A stretch of 38,858 nucleotides of DNA, from the NCBI GenBank assembly GCA_003223875.1, contig QHWY01000186.1, positions 1 to 38,858 on the forward strand. The letters run 5' to 3'. Position numbers and translations under genes: made by a program. The notes below the pieces were generated by a model, which was not told the DNA's origin, ran no database searches, and saw only the letters and a program-made list of their open reading frames with translations. How positions within the stretch are numbered: position 1 is the first letter of the stretch; each line of letters starts with the position of its first letter. Below are positions 8,130 to 15,588 of this stretch, piece after piece. This stretch comes from Acidobacteriota bacterium (GTDB lineage Bacteria > Acidobacteriota > Terriglobia > 20CM-2-55-15).

Positions 8130-9002
8130 TTATTCATCGGCATCACTTTCTTCCTCTTTCGCCCATTGTTCCTCGATTTCCCGGTTCCGCCGCCGGCGCA
8201 CGTAAATCGCGACCAGGGCGAGCGTCGTTACCGCCAACCACAGTGTCGCCGACGAGGTAACGATCGGTAACCAAGACGTCCAGATTCGCTGACGATCCCA
8301 GAATAGCGATTCGGCGTGTGACGGCGTGATGCCTGTCACGTCGGCAAATGCGATATCGAATGGAGAGCCGCGACGGATGCGCATAAGGATTTCTCGATAC
8401 GCCGCCCGGCCATGCTCTTGCACCAGGTCGTGGACAAATGCACCCGCAAGTGCGTAAGCGCGGGTCTGATCGTTTTGGCTGCCCGAGAACAAACGATCCA
8501 AGTGTTCGAGGTCGGTGCGACCGCCGGTGACCAAGTGATAAAGCAGTTGGGTTTGATCTTGAAAGCGCCGGGCTCGTTCAACCTCCATTGCGACACCTTC
8601 GTTGAACCAGCGCGGCACTGGCCGCCCAGCGGATGCGCGCCAAATCAGGATGTGCGCGACCTCATGCCGTAAGACATCTTCCAGTGTGTTGTCGGGATAT
8701 CCGGGCGAACGAGAAGGAAAAATGACAATCAGGTTGGACTCGCCCACAGCAAACCCTGAAATCCAAGGTGCAACCTCGCGCGCCAAGTCCGAAGCCTCGG
8801 TGGCCAATAGCACCTGAATTGCAGGGCGTGGGTCCATAACGCCTAAGAATTCCGCAATATCAGCGAAGCGGCTAGGCGGAATCGATTCCAGGCGCGCGCG
8901 GACTGCCGCGAGCTCTGGTGGCGCTTCGATTTCGAATTTCGGGAACTCCGAAGCGGATGGCTGTAACCAACCCAACCACAGGAACAGCGCGAACCAGTAC
9001 AT
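8130..9002 (-). CDS. Membrane-anchored gluzincin peptidase (peptidase MA-like)
   Basis: The product is 290 aa. It starts with a short signal peptide (MYWFALFLWLGWLQPSAS). The catalytic helix LRHEVAHILIWRASAG carries HEVAH at residues 113-117, followed by WFNEGVAMEVE where Glu140 is the expected third zinc ligand: the HExxH plus NExxxxE layout of peptidase MA/M1-like gluzincins. A single C-terminal membrane segment (about 250-268, LWLAVTTLALVAIYV) is followed by a charged RRRRNREIEEQWAKEEESDADE tail, so the catalytic domain should face the periplasm. The substrate is unknown. No operon partner on this strand is obvious. Confidence 0.85.
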   Translation of the reverse strand: MYWFALFLWLGWLQPSASEFPKFEIEAPPELAAVRARLESIPPSRFADIAEFLGVMDPRPAIQVLLATEASDLAREVAPWISGFAVGESNLIVIFPSRSPGYPDNTLEDVLRHEVAHILIWRASAGRPVPRWFNEGVAMEVERARRFQDQTQLLYHLVTGGRTDLEHLDRLFSGSQNDQTRAYALAGAFVHDLVQEHGRAAYREILMRIRRGSPFDIAFADVTGITPSHAESLFWDRQRIWTSWLPIVTSSATLWLAVTTLALVAIYVRRRRNREIEEQWAKEEESDADE

Positions 9003-9052
9003 GCAGGAATCAGGTTGAGCCTACAGGAGAGCAATTTGCAAGGCGACATTCG

Positions 9053-9166
9053 TCATTTAGACTTTTTCAGCGGCTTTACCTGCCGAGGCTTCTTTGGCGC
9101 ACTCGGTTTGCGAATACGCTCCACCTTCCATGTCCTGATGACTTGCGGATGTCGAGGCTTGTCCAT
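9053..9166 (-). CDS. Possible small basic protein (37 aa)
   Basis: The frame runs from ATG 9166 to TGA 9053, immediately upstream of the peptidase gene on the same strand. The peptide is strongly basic and proline-rich (MDKPRHPQVIRTWKVERI, then KPSAPKKPRQVKPLKKSK). There is no clear Shine-Dalgarno and no recognised family. It could be a genuine small nucleic-acid-binding peptide or a chance frame; only its skewed composition and position between genes support it. Confidence 0.3.
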   Translation of the reverse strand: MDKPRHPQVIRTWKVERIRKPSAPKKPRQVKPLKKSK

Positions 9167-9192
9167 TCTAAGAACAATGATACGCTGGCGTC

Positions 9193-9501
9193 ATGGATCT
9201 ACCCATCGCATGCACGCTGACGGAAACAGCACGACGTGAACGGCGTCAGACCATCATGGATTCCTTTCGCAGAATCGGAGTCACAGTCGCGGAATTGCCT
9301 GACGGATATGCCTACACATTCCCAGCGACATCCGAGGCATTCATGCAAATCACACAACTCGTGGATATGGAGCGGGAATGCTGTCCCTTCTTGAACTTTA
9401 AGATCGTGGTTGAAGCCGGAAAAGAACCAATGCGGCTCGAAATAACCGGACCGAACGAGGCCAAGAGCGTTATCGCGAATTTCTTTATAGCCTTCCTATA
9501 G
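9193..9501 (+). CDS. Conserved hypothetical protein with CCPF motif (102 aa)
   Basis: This is a small soluble protein. Its centre reads VDMERECCPFLNFKIVVEAGKEPMRLEITGPNEAK, with adjacent Cys63-Cys64. The pattern E-x-C-C-P-F-L-x-F followed by an L-x-I-T-G-P strand is one I associate with small uncharacterised bacterial proteins, some linked to metal or thiol chemistry; this is weak family knowledge, not an assignment. The ATG at 9193 has no strong Shine-Dalgarno, and an internal ATG (MDSFRRIG) is an alternative. It stands alone, convergent with the secreted protein at 9519. Confidence 0.6.
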   Translation: MDLPIACTLTETARRERRQTIMDSFRRIGVTVAELPDGYAYTFPATSEAFMQITQLVDMERECCPFLNFKIVVEAGKEPMRLEITGPNEAKSVIANFFIAFL

Positions 9502-9518
9502 GTTATTTCCAACGAAAA

Positions 9519-10322
9519 TCATTTAACCGGCGTGCCCTTTAGATGCTCTAGGTCAACGTTGTTCTCATTGCAAATGAACTCCATCAATTCGGTGTCCGGC
9601 AAGAAGTGTGCCTGCTCGGTGATCGTCCAGGGCTTTGTATAGGCCTTGGGATCATCGATGGTGATTTGAATATCCATGTGGCCAAAATCCTTGCGCCGAA
9701 AACGCTCGATGACATGTAGGGCATCCGTGGCCGGCTTTCCGGCCTGATCTAGCCAGGTCTTGCCATTAAAACCCTTGGTATCGACCACTAGAGTATCGCC
9801 TTCCCATTTACCGGTCGAATAACCCATCCAACTTGGAGTGAAGTCCTCTCCCAGCTCACGGCCATCCAGGAAGATCTGCCGCCAGAGATTGAAAGCTTCG
9901 TAGACAATAAGCACGAATCCTGGAGTTTGGACGATCTTCCACGGTGGCGGGACCCCATCGATCCTCGGGACACCTTGAGGAAGGCAATTGGCATCGGGGT
10001 CCTCGCGCTCGTGCAAACCCGTCGCGCGTTCATCGGCCAGCGACTTGGCCCAGGGCTGATACGGGATATCTGCAGGTTTGAGATCTTTCGCAAGGTTCTG
10101 GTTGTACCCGCCACTCGAAGCCCAGATTCCCGACAGGTCCGGCCGGCCATCGTCCAATCGGGGAGCCGGCGCGGCGAGATTCGGCTTTCCATCGGCCCCC
10201 CGTGGAATTGCGCTAGAGGGGATCTTCTTCCATTGTGCATGAACAGGAGTGCACATCAGCACCCAGAGCGCTATCGAAGAAGCGACCCAAAGGAAGTTTT
10301 TCAGGCTTGGTAGTGTTGTCAT
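9519..10322 (-). CDS. Secreted WEGDTLVV-domain protein (paralog of 32920-33720)
   Basis: The product is 267 aa with a signal sequence (LKNFLWVASSIALWVLMCTPVHA) and GAGG upstream of the ATG. The mature protein begins with a Pro/Gly-rich linker containing PDLSGIWASSGG. It then shows the family motifs: CLPQGVPRIDGVPPPWKIVQT, a LWRQIFLDGRELG strand, MGYSTGKWEGDTLVVDTKGF, IERFRRKDF and DDPKAYTKPWTI. The same motif order is seen in the C-terminal half of the 6694-7710 protein and in 32920-33720. No catalytic signature or known domain can be named; a beta-rich extracytoplasmic protein is the best description. It ends a short intergenic stretch after the outer-membrane-barrel gene on the same strand. 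Confidence 0.8.
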   Translation of the reverse strand: MTTLPSLKNFLWVASSIALWVLMCTPVHAQWKKIPSSAIPRGADGKPNLAAPAPRLDDGRPDLSGIWASSGGYNQNLAKDLKPADIPYQPWAKSLADERATGLHEREDPDANCLPQGVPRIDGVPPPWKIVQTPGFVLIVYEAFNLWRQIFLDGRELGEDFTPSWMGYSTGKWEGDTLVVDTKGFNGKTWLDQAGKPATDALHVIERFRRKDFGHMDIQITIDDPKAYTKPWTITEQAHFLPDTELMEFICNENNVDLEHLKGTPVK

Positions 10323-10479
10323 GTTGGCCTCACACTTTATGCTTGGCCGGAATTATAGCGAAAGCCTCAGGTGAACGAAACCTTACTGCAGACGCGAAGC
10401 TTGGACCTTGCACGAGAAATCTGAGAGTTTGCCCACCGGCGAATCCTGCCCATCGTTCATCGAAATTTGTACGCGAATT

Positions 10480-11220
10480 TCACCAGCCCAATGTGAGTAG
10501 CACTTCAGTTTGATTCAGCTTGGACTGTATTCCAGTCAGGTTAGACTGTATTCCAGCGGGTGTTTGGATCCCTCGAAAATTCTCATGAGCCCACCGCGTG
10601 TATCGCACTTCAGGCGCAGCACGGAGCCGATGGACATGAAATTCCAATCCGGCAGCAATTACGACGCCCTCAGCCGACCTATATTTCAGTTCGGCCGGTG
10701 GGTTTCGCGTCTTGACGGGAGGCCCTTGTGCAACCGGCACACCGGAGGGAGTGAAGACGGCGCGAGAAAGTTGCGTCGTATTGACAATGTAGTTTGTATT
10801 CAGGCCAGCACTGACGTACGGCGTGCGGGAGCCGAAGGTTCGGACCCGGTACTTTAGAAGCAGCGGAAGGTCCCACCGACTCACGATGTTGTCTTGCTCC
10901 TCGTTAAACGTGCCAAACAATCCCGGACGCACACTCGAACTGAAGTTGTAGTCGAGACGTTTGTACAAGGCGTCAAATTCGAGCGCCAGTCCGAATGGCA
11001 AGGAAACTTCCACTGCCGGACCAACCGTGTATCGCTTCGCTCGGGACGCGTAGTTGATCTGCCTTCTAACGCCAGCAACGAGACCGGAGTCAAAAGCAGC
11101 AGTCTCGAATGCCTCCGTCAAAGGGACACCTGCCACCAATCCGATCGAGACAGTTTGGGCTACACCAGCGCATGGTAGCAGGAAAGCCGCGATGAGTAAT
11201 GGCAGTCTGATGACCCTCGT
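10480..11220 (-). CDS. Outer-membrane beta-barrel protein with non-canonical start
   Basis: The frame is open from after a TAA near 11240 to TGA 10480. It encodes a clear signal peptide (RVIRLPLLIAAFLLPCAGVAQ) and then alternating strands typical of an eight-strand OmpA/OprG-size barrel: SLPFGLALEFDALYKRL, LPLLLKYRV, PYVSAGLNTNY, ending in VLLTLGW with a terminal aromatic residue. The first usable codons are ATT (11223) or ACG (11220) after a GGGAG; no ATG, GTG or TTG precedes the signal peptide. The first TTG, at 11139, would remove the signal sequence. Either a rare start codon is used or an original ATG mutated to ACG. Near the C-terminus there is a small internal repeat (GIQSNLT-GIQSKLN). 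No operon partner is evident. Confidence 0.7.
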   Translation of the reverse strand, partial: TRVIRLPLLIAAFLLPCAGVAQTVSIGLVAGVPLTEAFETAAFDSGLVAGVRRQINYASRAKRYTVGPAVEVSLPFGLALEFDALYKRLDYNFSSSVRPGLFGTFNEEQDNIVSRWDLPLLLKYRVRTFGSRTPYVSAGLNTNYIVNTTQLSRAVFTPSGVPVAQGPPVKTRNPPAELKYRSAEGVVIAAGLEFHVHRLRAAPEVRYTRWAHENFRGIQTPAGIQSNLTGIQSKLNQTEVLLTLGW

Positions 11221-11447
11221 AATTTTTCTCCCAAATTAAGATACTGTGGGACTGCTTTCCTCCAATAAGTTGTAGATGATCCACGACCAGAGCGGCAACG
11301 TTTCGCTGCTGAGTGGCCATTTTTTACCTACTTGTAGATGATAATCATGTACCACTACGGTTGGGCTGTCGTGATTTTCCAGCAAGTTAAGTTATTCGAG
11401 CGATTGGGAACCCATCGTGCTCATCCATGTGTAACGCTGGAGTCGAT

Positions 11448-11558
11448 CGGCTTTGCACAAAAAATACATCGCGGGCGCTCATAAGAGCGCCCCTACAGTT
11501 GCGCACCCCAAGCTGTAGGGGCGGTCTATGACCGCCCAGGATTTTTTGTGCAAAGCCG
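11448..11558. mobile_element. MITE-like palindromic element B with 7-bp target duplication
   Basis: This 111-bp element is bounded by perfect 18-bp inverted repeats, CGGCTTTGCACAAAAAAT at 11448-11465 and its complement at 11541-11558. AGTCGAT occurs as a direct repeat on both outer sides (11441-11447 and 11559-11565), as expected for a target-site duplication. Inside are two GC-rich hairpins, GGGCGCTCATAAGAGCGCCC and GGGCGGTCTATGACCGCCC, which also pair with each other in the wider palindrome. GGCGGTCTATGACCGCC is identical to a 17-nt stretch at 5914-5930 in element A. The element encodes nothing and would have to be moved by a transposase in trans. It lies just upstream of the small gene at 11581. 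Confidence 0.8.
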
Positions 11559-11580
11559 AGTCGATTGCACTCGGCATCAT

Positions 11581-11769
11581 ATGGAGCAGCAAGACGCGCA
11601 GCTGTCGCCTGGTTTAATTAGGAGTTTTGTCTACGGGGGCGGGGTTCTCCGCCCGGACCAGTTTCAACATTTACGAGATTGTGATCAATGCTCGGATGCA
11701 TGGTGGCGCTTGAAGCAGGAAGCTAAGCGGGAAAGACGCAACGACGACGCAAAGAAAAAGACGGCCTAG
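11581..11769 (+). CDS. Small HxxxCxxC (zf-HC2-like) protein, 62 aa
   Basis: The ATG at 11581 is taken as start because the longer frame begins inside the palindromic element. The motif HLRDCDQC is the H-x3-C-x2-C zinc/redox signature of ZAS-type anti-sigma factors, here in a very short protein without the usual membrane helix. It is preceded by SPGLIRSFVYGGGVLRPDQ and followed by a highly charged helix (WWRLKQEAKRERRNDDAKKK). A role as a mini anti-sigma or regulator is only suggested by the motif. No sigma factor gene lies nearby. Confidence 0.6.
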   Translation: MEQQDAQLSPGLIRSFVYGGGVLRPDQFQHLRDCDQCSDAWWRLKQEAKRERRNDDAKKKTA

Positions 11770-11805
11770 CGTTTTTCTAAGAACGAAGCTGAAGCGCACT
11801 TTGGC

Positions 11806-12084
11806 GTGTTAGCGGCTCGAAACTCGCGTCTTCTTATAGTGAAGGGACTGAGGCAGGATGTGCAAACTCCATCACACAAAACACCTCGCAGATTCACCGT
11901 CGGCGACAGGGTCCGCGTCGTTGGCGAGGCTCCAGAGTATCAGGGCCGGATCGGGACAATCACGAACAGATACGAACTCGCGGTAGCGGATTCGCAGCGC
12001 GATTCCTATCGATACGTCGTGTTTTTCATCGAAGATGGCGCAGATGCCGTGTTCTACGGGTTCGAATTGGAGATGGCTTCCTGA
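11806..12084 (+). CDS. KOW/SH3-like small protein
   Basis: The frame gives 92 aa from GTG 11806. The recognisable part is RRFTVGDRVRVVGEAPEYQGRIGTITN followed by a second beta region (RYVVFFIEDGADAVFYGFELEM). The sequence VGDRVRVV-x-G-x-x-G-x-I-x-T resembles KOW or SH3-like barrels of RNA- or protein-binding modules. The start is uncertain: GTG codons at 11806, around 11840 and just before QTPSHKTPRR are all possible, and the first 19 residues look non-conserved. It is preceded 36 nt upstream by the small HxxxCxxC gene. Confidence 0.6.
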   Translation: MLAARNSRLLIVKGLRQDVQTPSHKTPRRFTVGDRVRVVGEAPEYQGRIGTITNRYELAVADSQRDSYRYVVFFIEDGADAVFYGFELEMAS

Positions 12085-12258
12085 TCTCCGAAACTATCGC
12101 GGATTCTTACGAGCAAGCCGCAAATCATCGACGACCACCAGCGAGTACGCCGCCACTAAAATAGGTTTGCAACCACGGCGGGAGTACGAACTCAATATGC
12201 CGAAGATTGTAGGGCAAAACAGAAAGCGTTACAGTAAGGCAGATCACGTGGAGGCGAG

Positions 12259-13281
12259 ATGCAGAAAATTGCTTTGTGGACGGCTCTCATGGCCGCGTTC
12301 GCGCTGGAGGGTTTCTGCGCCGATTGGAACCCGCAGCTTGCGGCGGACTACCTTGATTCTCGACAGAAAGAGTGGTTTGCATGGCCACGAGCCACGGTTG
12401 AGGGCGGCGTATGCGTATCCTGTCATACGGGAGTGACGTATCTGTTGGCCCGCCCGCTGCTCCGCCAGGCGCTCGGAGAGAGCCAGCCGACCACTTACGA
12501 GAAGGGATTGCTGGAGGGAATTCACGCGCAAGCAGAAACCGAAGGCAACAGACAAGGGGCTGAGGCGGTTTTCGCGGCGCTGTTTTTTTCCCTGCGGAAT
12601 CCAAACAGCAAGACCCTGAGTGCGGACGCTAAGCGGGCGTTTGACCGGCTCTGGTCGTTGCAAATCCGGGAGGGAAAGGACCGAGGCGCGTGGAAGTGGC
12701 CCAATGCCAATCACGATCCGTGGTCCACACCGGATGCGCCCTTCTATGGCGCATCGCTGGCCGCGCTAGCGGTCGGGAACGCTCCGGCCGAATATCGAGA
12801 GCGGCCAGAGATCCAGGGGAGGATCACGGCGTTAACCGACTACCTCGAACGTGAACAGGCCACTCAACCGCTCCACAATCGGCTGGCGCTGCTGTGGGCC
12901 TCCTCGAAACTGCCAGTCGTTCTGTCCACGCCGTTGCGGCAGGCTCTCCTCGATGAGATTCTTCGGGCGCAACAACCCGACGGAGGTTGGGCCATCGCGT
13001 CCTTGGGACCGTGGAGACCGCACCCCGATGCGCCGCCATCGAACGGGAGCAACGGCTACGCCACCGGCTACGTGGCATTTATTCTGCAACAGGCGGGTAT
13101 GGGACACTCCGATAAGCCTCTGGCACGAGCATTGGACTGGTTGACAGCGCATCAGGATCACCAGTCAGGCGCTTGGCCGGCGGATTCGCTCAACAGCCGG
13201 CACGAGCCCGATTCCATGCAATTCCGATTCATGCAGGATGCGGCGACGGCGTTTGCAAGCTTGGCGCTACTAGGCAAGTAG
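12259..13281 (+). CDS. Secreted prenyltransferase/squalene-cyclase-like (alpha-toroid) protein with CxxCH
   Basis: The product is 340 aa. GGAGGCGAG precedes the ATG. The signal peptide is MQKIALWTALMAAFALEGFC. Residues 52-56 read CVSCH, a c-type heme attachment motif, in WPRATVEGGVCVSCHTGVTYLLARPLLR. The rest is an all-alpha repeat protein with QW-like turns (AQQPDGGWAIASLGPW and HQDHQSGAWPADSLN), as in squalene-hopene cyclase or terpene-cyclase-like toroids. The DxDD catalytic motif of cyclases is not visible, so cyclase activity is doubtful. Together these features suggest a periplasmic heme-bearing or metal-bearing alpha-toroid of unknown function. It has no co-directional partner within 150 nt. 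Confidence 0.7.
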   Translation: MQKIALWTALMAAFALEGFCADWNPQLAADYLDSRQKEWFAWPRATVEGGVCVSCHTGVTYLLARPLLRQALGESQPTTYEKGLLEGIHAQAETEGNRQGAEAVFAALFFSLRNPNSKTLSADAKRAFDRLWSLQIREGKDRGAWKWPNANHDPWSTPDAPFYGASLAALAVGNAPAEYRERPEIQGRITALTDYLEREQATQPLHNRLALLWASSKLPVVLSTPLRQALLDEILRAQQPDGGWAIASLGPWRPHPDAPPSNGSNGYATGYVAFILQQAGMGHSDKPLARALDWLTAHQDHQSGAWPADSLNSRHEPDSMQFRFMQDAATAFASLALLGK

Positions 13282-13342
13282 CCGCGCGGCTGCGGGAGAG
13301 CAAAGACGCCGGATGTGTTCAAAGTGCAATCGCTCGAAACAG

Positions 13343-13603
13343 CTATTCCGGCTCGATTAGCGTCTTCTCCAAGATCTCATGTCGGCAATGCGGGCATTTC
13401 GCAGGCTCTTCGAGAATGTACTCTGTGACGGATGGATCAGAGGCGGTAATACTATCGAGTATGCAATCAAAGGGAATCTCCGCGCCAACGGGATTGCAGT
13501 ATTCGCAGGACTCAATGAAGCGCTCGGCTTCGTGTAAAGTTCGGGATTCGATAAGCAGCACATTCAGCTTTTCCGGTATGGGGTCGAAGAATTCACCTGT
13601 CAT
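13343..13603 (-). CDS. Small zinc-ribbon-like protein (86 aa)
   Basis: Two CxxC knuckles, CEYC near residue 33 and CPHC near 70, lie in a protein reading SRTLHEAERFIESCEYCNPVGAEIPFDCILDSI, then EYILEEPAKCPHCRHEILEKTLIEP. The spacing fits one zinc ribbon. I recognise the general pattern from uncharacterised small proteins in soil bacteria but cannot give a function. Another small frame (13625-13777) lies 21 nt upstream on the same strand. Confidence 0.75.
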   Translation of the reverse strand: MTGEFFDPIPEKLNVLLIESRTLHEAERFIESCEYCNPVGAEIPFDCILDSITASDPSVTEYILEEPAKCPHCRHEILEKTLIEPE

Positions 13604-13624
13604 AGTGAATCGGCGCTCCGTCGC

Positions 13625-13777
13625 CTAGGTGCATGTCGAGCGTGATTGTTGTTGCTTCGGTCGGGTTCGCACCTTCTCACGCAAAACCGCTAATTCACGA
13701 TCGCTGCTACTCGCTAGGAAATTTTTGTCGTATTTCGTGGTGTCAGTGTTCAGGCTAGATGAGTTTTTGTCAACCAA
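13625..13777 (-). CDS. Possible small protein (50 aa)
   Basis: The minus-strand frame runs from TTG 13777 to TAG 13625 and encodes a polar peptide with the helix-like stretch SSSDRELAVLREKVRTRPKQ. It is 21 nt upstream of the zinc-ribbon gene and could be its operon partner. The TTG start has no strong Shine-Dalgarno, and a stop lies two codons before it. It may be a relic or a chance frame. Confidence 0.3.
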   Translation of the reverse strand: MVDKNSSSLNTDTTKYDKNFLASSSDRELAVLREKVRTRPKQQQSRSTCT

Positions 13778-14236
13778 ACGCGCTCAGCGCTAGCTCAGCG
13801 CTCTTTGGGCCGAAGTCATAGCCCGCTTGAACGGCAACGGGTCATGGCCATGCGGCGCGCGACCGCAGGACTCGCTATGGCAGACCAACAGTGGTCGTCC
13901 CTCTTCTCGGCCAAGGTGCGTTCCGGGTGCCCGTGATCATCGATAATGTGTTCACGTTAAAAAAATCCCCGCGAGTTGCCCCGCGGGGGAAGGTGGGATG
14001 GTGGAGGAGTAGAGAATTGCACAGTTTGAAATCGGATTTCAAGAAATTGAAGCGACGAAAATTTGCGTCGGTGACCGGTACCGAAAATAGGATTGTCGTT
14101 ACCTGGCAGCAGAAGCAGGTCGCGCTTGGCGCCGAAACGAGTATGGCCGGGCGAAGGTGCCAGTCGAGATCCCCGTCGCGTAACACCATATTTCCGCTAC
14201 AATACGGTAATCTCTCAATCATCATCGAGGTGCCGC
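13778..14236. other. Intergenic region with one terminator-like hairpin
   Basis: This holds a GC-rich hairpin with an adjacent A-tract at 13959-13989, listed separately, and a small direct repeat (GCGCTCAGCGCTAGCTCAGC near 13780). Frames on both strands (for example plus 13891-14235) show no family-like sequence. The promoter of the propeller gene at 14237 must lie in the last 150 nt, but I could not place it. Confidence 0.5.
13959..13989 (-). terminator. Intrinsic-terminator-like hairpin (minus strand)
   Basis: CCCCGCG at 13967-13973 pairs with CGCGGGG at 13982-13988. Seven A residues at 13959-13965 would be a U-tract if read on the minus strand. It is therefore a good terminator for minus-strand transcription, but no convincing minus-strand gene lies directly upstream of it (14000-14230). 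Confidence 0.5.
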
Positions 14237-15286
14237 ATGAAAAAGACGCACATATCCGCGCTAGGTATCGTTGTCATGTCACTGCTAACCGGGAACCTTG
14301 AAGCGAGAGCAGCCGGTTGTGATCCGATCGGAAATCTCCGGTTTATATGCGATCAGGTTGGACCCGAAGATCTCGCGGTTGTCCCCGGATCGGAGTGGGT
14401 ACTCTCGTCGGGTATGGCCGCCAATGGCGCCATCCGTCTCATCAATTTGCGCGACAAGACCACGACCGTGCTTTTCCCATCACCGGCATCGAAAGAGCGG
14501 CCGAATAAGCATACCTACGACTCATGTCCCGGCCCGATCGGTTCGGAAGGCGACAAGTTTCGAGCGCACGGCCTATATCTGCGTTCCGGGCCGAATGCAG
14601 TCCATACGCTTTACGTCGTTCATCATGGCGACAGGGAATCGATCGAAGTTTTCGAATTTGACGCTCGTCCCAAGCCGCCCACGTTGACCTGGACTGGATG
14701 CGCGGTTGCGCCCGAGCCAATCGGCTTGAATTCCGTCGTTGGTCTAGTGGACGGCGGGTTCATCACCACAAACTTTTTGCCGAGGGGCAGCGATGCGGCT
14801 GCGCGCGCGCGAATGATGGCGGGCGAGAACAACGGCGAGGTCTGGGAATGGCACACGAGTACAGGATGGAAGAAGGTGCTCGGCAGCGAATCCGCCGGCC
14901 CGAATGGCCTGGAGATTTCGAAAGACGGTAAGTGGTTGTACATCGGCGGCTGGGGCAGCCAATCCGTTATTCGGTTGTCGCGAGGGCAAACGCCGATCAA
15001 GAGGGACAGCATTGCGGTTGGCTTTCGTGTGGACAATCTGCGGTGGGCGCCGGACGGCACGCTTCTGGCTGCCGGTCAGGGAGGGATCGCGCCTTCGCAG
15101 ACATCGAATGTCGTGAAGGTCGATCCGGCCACGCTGAAATTCCAGGAACTCGTTCGTTATCCCAATATCGATGGGTTCGGCGTTACTACCGTCGCCATTC
15201 AGACGGGCAAAGAGCTCTGGCTCGGTTCGGTACGCGGTGATCGGATCGCGATCTTTCCGATTCCCCAGCCACCGCCATCGCGGTAG
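14237..15286 (+). CDS. Secreted SMP-30/gluconolactonase-like beta-propeller protein
   Basis: The start ATG 14237 follows GAGG and begins a signal peptide (MKKTHISALGIVVMSLLTGN, cleaved near ARA). The product is 349 aa. Propeller-like blades are visible: GPEDLAVVPGSEWVLSSG, RAHGLYLRSGPNAVHTLYVV, GPNGLEISKDGKWLYIGGWG and DNLRWAPDGTLLAAGQGG. The GPNGLEISxDGxxLYI blade is characteristic of SMP-30/gluconolaconase and strictosidine-synthase-like propellers, where such Asn/Asp residues bind calcium. Four conserved-looking cysteines (CDPIG, RFICDQ, DSCPGP, GCAVAP) may form disulfides in the periplasm. Substrate unknown. It is followed by repeat element C 10 nt after the stop. Confidence 0.8.
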   Translation: MKKTHISALGIVVMSLLTGNLEARAAGCDPIGNLRFICDQVGPEDLAVVPGSEWVLSSGMAANGAIRLINLRDKTTTVLFPSPASKERPNKHTYDSCPGPIGSEGDKFRAHGLYLRSGPNAVHTLYVVHHGDRESIEVFEFDARPKPPTLTWTGCAVAPEPIGLNSVVGLVDGGFITTNFLPRGSDAAARARMMAGENNGEVWEWHTSTGWKKVLGSESAGPNGLEISKDGKWLYIGGWGSQSVIRLSRGQTPIKRDSIAVGFRVDNLRWAPDGTLLAAGQGGIAPSQTSNVVKVDPATLKFQELVRYPNIDGFGVTTVAIQTGKELWLGSVRGDRIAIFPIPQPPPSR

Positions 15287-15296
15287 CTGTCCATGG

Positions 15297-15571
15297 CTAG
15301 TGTTGCGTTTGAAAATTGCGTTGACGAATTCCCCTCCTCGCAGAGGAGGGGTGGCGCGAAGCGCCGGGGTGGTCAGTTCGGCGAAATCCAGGACGTGCCG
15401 GTCTGACCACTATTACGGCTTCGCGCTATCGCGCTCGCGCTTCGCGCCCGTCTGCGCCGCTTTCGGTGGTTCGCGCCATCTTATTGGTGGCGCATCCTCC
15501 CCTCCTCTGCGAGGAGGGGAATGCGGCTCTGCCGAACCATAAGTAACCGTAATTACGAAACGCAACACTAG
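15297..15571. repeat. Composite nested inverted-repeat element C
   Basis: This 275-bp element has perfect 14-bp outer arms, CTAGTGTTGCGTTT at 15297-15310 and its complement at 15558-15571. The outermost CTAG is itself palindromic, so it may be a 4-bp target duplication rather than part of the arm. Just inside are two self-complementary blocks, CCCCTCCTCGCAGAGGAGGGG (15331-15351) and CCCCTCCTCTGCGAGGAGGG (from 15500), themselves inverted copies of one another. The interior (about 15425-15450) contains the complement of the GCGCGAAGCGC-x-AGCGCGATAG module of element A. No coding capacity. It separates the propeller gene from a decayed kinase remnant. Confidence 0.8.
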
Positions 15572-15588
15572 GCGCTGGGCTGGAAGAG

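Noticed and set aside
11090..11320. Minus-strand frame of 76 codons upstream of the barrel protein
   Set aside because: It overlaps the barrel's signal peptide in another frame and shows no family-like sequence; the barrel frame is better supported.
13875..14225. Minus-strand frame of 116 codons
   Set aside because: It runs through a terminator-like hairpin and the promoter region of the propeller gene, and has no recognisable domain or Shine-Dalgarno.
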